From contig JAQRGA010000045.1 of NCBI GenBank assembly GCA_029237695.1, positions 1 through 64,000 on the forward strand: a stretch of DNA of 64,000 nt, read 5' to 3'. This document shows positions 61,425-64,000 of this stretch, in pieces. The stretch is from Conchocele bisecta (Eukaryota > Mollusca > Bivalvia > Lucinida > Thyasiridae). How positions within the stretch are numbered: position 1 is the stretch's first letter; the number at the start of each line of letters is the position of its first letter. Under the pieces are notes generated by a model that was not told where the DNA came from, ran no database searches, and was given only the letters and a program-made list of their open reading frames with translations. A program made the translations under genes and the position numbers.

Positions 61425-61454
61425 GTAAGTGCTATATCTCATAATGATACACAG

Positions 61455-61850
61455 AGCTCCAGATAATGTGCGTATTGGTGTATTTTACGCACTTATTTTA
61501 GCAGAATATGCATTGATTATCAACAGTGGGCGTGCAAAATACTCATAGCAATATGAAAATAGTAGTTGAAATACTGTAATTAAGTTGAAAATTTACTTTG
61601 TTAAGGCTGCAAAGTCAAACACTGTTTACTTTTTGCAGCTCAACTAAGTAAATGTTCAACGGTATTACAGTATAAATAAGCGAATAAGTAATAATGCACT
61701 CACATAAGTGAATGGTTAAATTTGTTTTGTTTTGACATTTGTTCCTATTAAATCATGAATAAAATCAATAATTTGTAAAAAATAAAATACGCATTTAATT
61801 TGAAATCTGTGGGTACAATACTTTTTAGACACAAAACTTCTCTGGAGAGC
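61455..61850. mobile_element. family P element, near full length
   Basis: GTGCGTATTGGTGTATTTTA, CGCACTTATTTTAGCAG ... hairpin GCAAAGTCAAACACTGTTTA, CTTTTTGCAGC ... AAAATACGCATTTAATTTGA, TACAATACTTTTTAGACAC. It starts about 30 bp after the exon 13 donor. Confidence 0.75.
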
Positions 61851-62339
61851 TGGATACATGCAGGCGCGGATCCACGAATTCTGGTTAGGGGGAGCGTAAC
61901 TGTTTTGCAATACTTGATTATATTATCGAACGAGCTTAGCTCGTTTGTAGACCGAACGGAGCTCGGGATAGCACTAGGGAGGTCCGGGGTCATTACCCCT
62001 CGGATTTTTTTGAAATCTACATCGCATTTCCTGTATTCTGGCGCATTTTGGAGCAAAACTATTGACACATATTGACACAATTATTGTTGCTGCTGCTGCC
62101 CCGCGTTTATTTTTTGGCTGCACCCCCCAATAATGAACAATAAATTCACAACAGGAACGTAGAAATGTGCCTTGTAACTTGCAAACAAATCTTTACTCGG
62201 CGCGCAGGGTCCGCCCCCCCCCCCTGAATCCGCCCATGACATGTGACACATTTATGCCAGACTGATCAAATGCTTGCACACATTTCCAAAACTGTTCATT
62301 ACGCGGTATGCATGCCCATGGTGTCGATGCATCTAGGAG
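61851..62339. other. no recognised gene; C tract at 62213-62224
   Basis: Contains GAGCTTAGCTCG and GGTCCGGGGTCATTACCCC, a common intergenic repeat type in such genomes, and CCCGCGTTTATTTTT. Nothing coding. Confidence 0.4.
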
Positions 62340-63185
62340 GCATATAGTGTTAGGACTGTGCGTCCGTGTGTTTGTTTACCTGTGTGTGTACGAGGTTGCG
62401 GTTAAGAAGTTTGTCAGAGTGACGTCACAATGGCAAAAACGTCATGTATAACATGTTTTGTCAGAATGTTGTGAAAATGGCGTTACAAAAATGTATAATA
62501 TTTCGAAAGCTGTAAGCATTTGAAACACACTCATGTCGCTATTAATATGATCTTGACCTGTTTTACCTCAATTTTTTTGGCGGAAACACTTACCTATTTT
62601 TTTGCGTCAAAAGTTTGTTCAATTTTCTTCATCCTCATATAACATTAACATTATATATAACATTAACACTTAGCCATATGTTTGTGTCAACAAGTTTGTA
62701 CAACCACTTTTCAATATTTTGACACTTGATACACGTGAGCATTCGGAACACACACATGCCGCAATTAACCTGACTTTGACCTGTTTTACCTTCACATTTT
62801 TGCAGAAACAACAAAAAGTTCAATTTTCTTCATCATCATATAACATTAACATTCTTGATGGATCGCTTTAATATTTGTACACTCGATATATGTCAACATT
62901 TGGAACACACTCATGCCGTCATTAACATGACCTTGAACTTTTGTACCTTCGTATTTTTGTGGAAACATTTAGCGATTGTTTATGCGTCAAAAAGTTTATA
63001 CAACTTTCTTCATCGTATAACATTATTAATACTTGATGGATTGCTTCAATATGTGGACACTTGATGCATGTGAGCATTTGGAACACACGCATGCCACCAT
63101 GAACATGACCTTGACTGTTTTGACCTTCACGTTGTTGTGGGAAAAAACGTTTCTTCAACCTTGACCATTTTCGTGTTTAAAGCAT
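62340..63185 (-). repeat. tandem array of about 170-bp units, family G-like in reverse
   Basis: There are four to five diverged units, each with TTTGGAACACAC(A/T)CATGCC, CATGACCTTGA-type sequence, TTTTACCTTC, GCGTCAAAAAGTTT and CTTCATCATCATATAACATT. The TGACCTTGA blocks are the reverse complement of the TCAAGGTCA block of the G arrays, so it may be a distant reverse-oriented relative. Confidence 0.7.
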
Positions 63186-63544
63186 GTACTTCTCTGATGA
63201 CTTTTGTGATGCTTACTTTAGCACATGCCCATGATCATGTTACGGTCAAATGCATCGACCGGCGCGACACCGCTTCCGTGACGGTATTCTCGTGATGAGC
63301 GAGTGAGTAGTAGTTAGTTATCTTTATACATAATTAGTTATCAGACTTTCTGCTAACCCCTCATAATTTCCCAATTTCACAACAACTTCAAAGTCATCCG
63401 TTATTGTAAACTGGTCGGAATGTGTTGGTTTGACGTTGATATTGGTTGGTCAGGCCAAGAAACGTCAAATCAAATGCTGATGCTGTGCGTAGTTCCAATG
63501 GCAGTTACTTGTGATTTCCCAAGTACGATAGCCTATTTATACCA
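63186..63544. other. no recognised feature
   Basis: No exon for the continuation of the LamG domain and no known repeat family. Confidence 0.4.
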
Positions 63545-63547
63545 CTG

Positions 63548-63998
63548 GGGCTCATTTCACTAAACTTTGTACGGCAAACATGTTTGTATGAATCTTTATA
63601 TAAAGTTGCTTCACACGTTAACGTGATTCATTACAGCTACAATTGTCTACCACATGTAGAGTCATTATGTTCGAATAAATGACCACAGATTTCCAAATAC
63701 GGCTGCTAACACCGACTTGGAAGTAAAAGTTAGTTTTGCACTTGCGTACTATTTAGTCGAATGCCACGGAGTCCGTTTCAATAAACTTCGTATGACTAAA
63801 CTGTTCGTAATTGCAAATTTAGGATCGTCTGGAAATTTGATTTGATGAGTTTACATTTATCGAGTATATGCAGCCTATGCTCAATAAATGTAAATCCAAT
63901 AATTGTTTACAAGAAAACATCATTAATGTGAAATGTAAAGACTGTCATAAGTTTGCACTTACGAACATTTTAGTCGTACAATGTTTAATGAAACGCCC
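63548..63998. mobile_element. family C relatives, one degraded and one near complete
   Basis: 63548-63780: GGGCTCATTTCACTAAACTT, TGTACGGCAAACATG ... degraded. 63772-63998: GTCCGTTTCAATAAACTTCG ... TTGCAGCCTATGCTCAATAA-type hairpin ... TAGTCGTACAATGTTTAATG, AAACGCCC, reaching the window edge. Confidence 0.7.
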
Positions 63999-64000
63999 AT

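Noticed and set aside
59783..59860. Functional tRNA gene
   Set aside because: The A box is degenerate, the cloverleaf is not convincing, and the non-tRNA tail fits a SINE.

Overview
The window looks like nuclear DNA of an animal, most likely a bivalve mollusc. It is AT-rich, has short exons in kilobase-scale introns, GT-AG splice sites, LINE and tRNA-derived SINE relics, and a very high load of short inverted-repeat elements (MITE/foldback type). No prokaryotic genes, CRISPR arrays or rRNA were seen. The bivalve assignment rests on the look of the repeats and is an inference.

Main gene (21.5-61.4 kb, + strand): thirteen exons spell the first 795 codons of a secreted or type I membrane protein. 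It has a signal peptide, 18 consecutive Notch-type EGF-like repeats (most introns fall at the Gly after Cys5), and the beginning of a laminin G domain. EGFs followed by LamG fit Crumbs best; Eyes shut (EYS/spacemaker) is the main alternative. Every splice phase joins correctly and every EGF is complete across its junctions, so the model holds without other data, except that intron 3 needs a GC-AG splice site. The gene runs off the right edge: the rest of LamG, further EGF/LamG units and any membrane/cytoplasmic part lie beyond 64 kb.

Left part (0-21 kb): a LINE reverse-transcriptase relic, then pieces of an NR5B-type (Hr39/FTZ-F1beta-like) nuclear receptor. The second zinc-finger exon is at 5.5 kb. 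A T/A-box exon fragment at 8.06 kb sits inside the arm of a foldback element and runs into a stop. A frame-broken coding-like stretch at 14.4-15.1 kb may or may not belong with them. No first zinc finger or ligand-binding domain was found, so this looks like a decaying or partial locus.

Repeats: about sixteen inverted-repeat families (labelled A-P here) recur across the window, often nested, and many begin or end within 10-60 bp of a Crumbs-like exon. There are also tandem arrays of about 170 bp that repeatedly carry TCAAGGTCA (the NR5/ERR monomer site), a 28-unit 46-bp minisatellite at 31.8-33.1 kb, two more LINE relics, several SINEs, and C/G homopolymer tracts. Stretches with nothing recognisable are listed as such.
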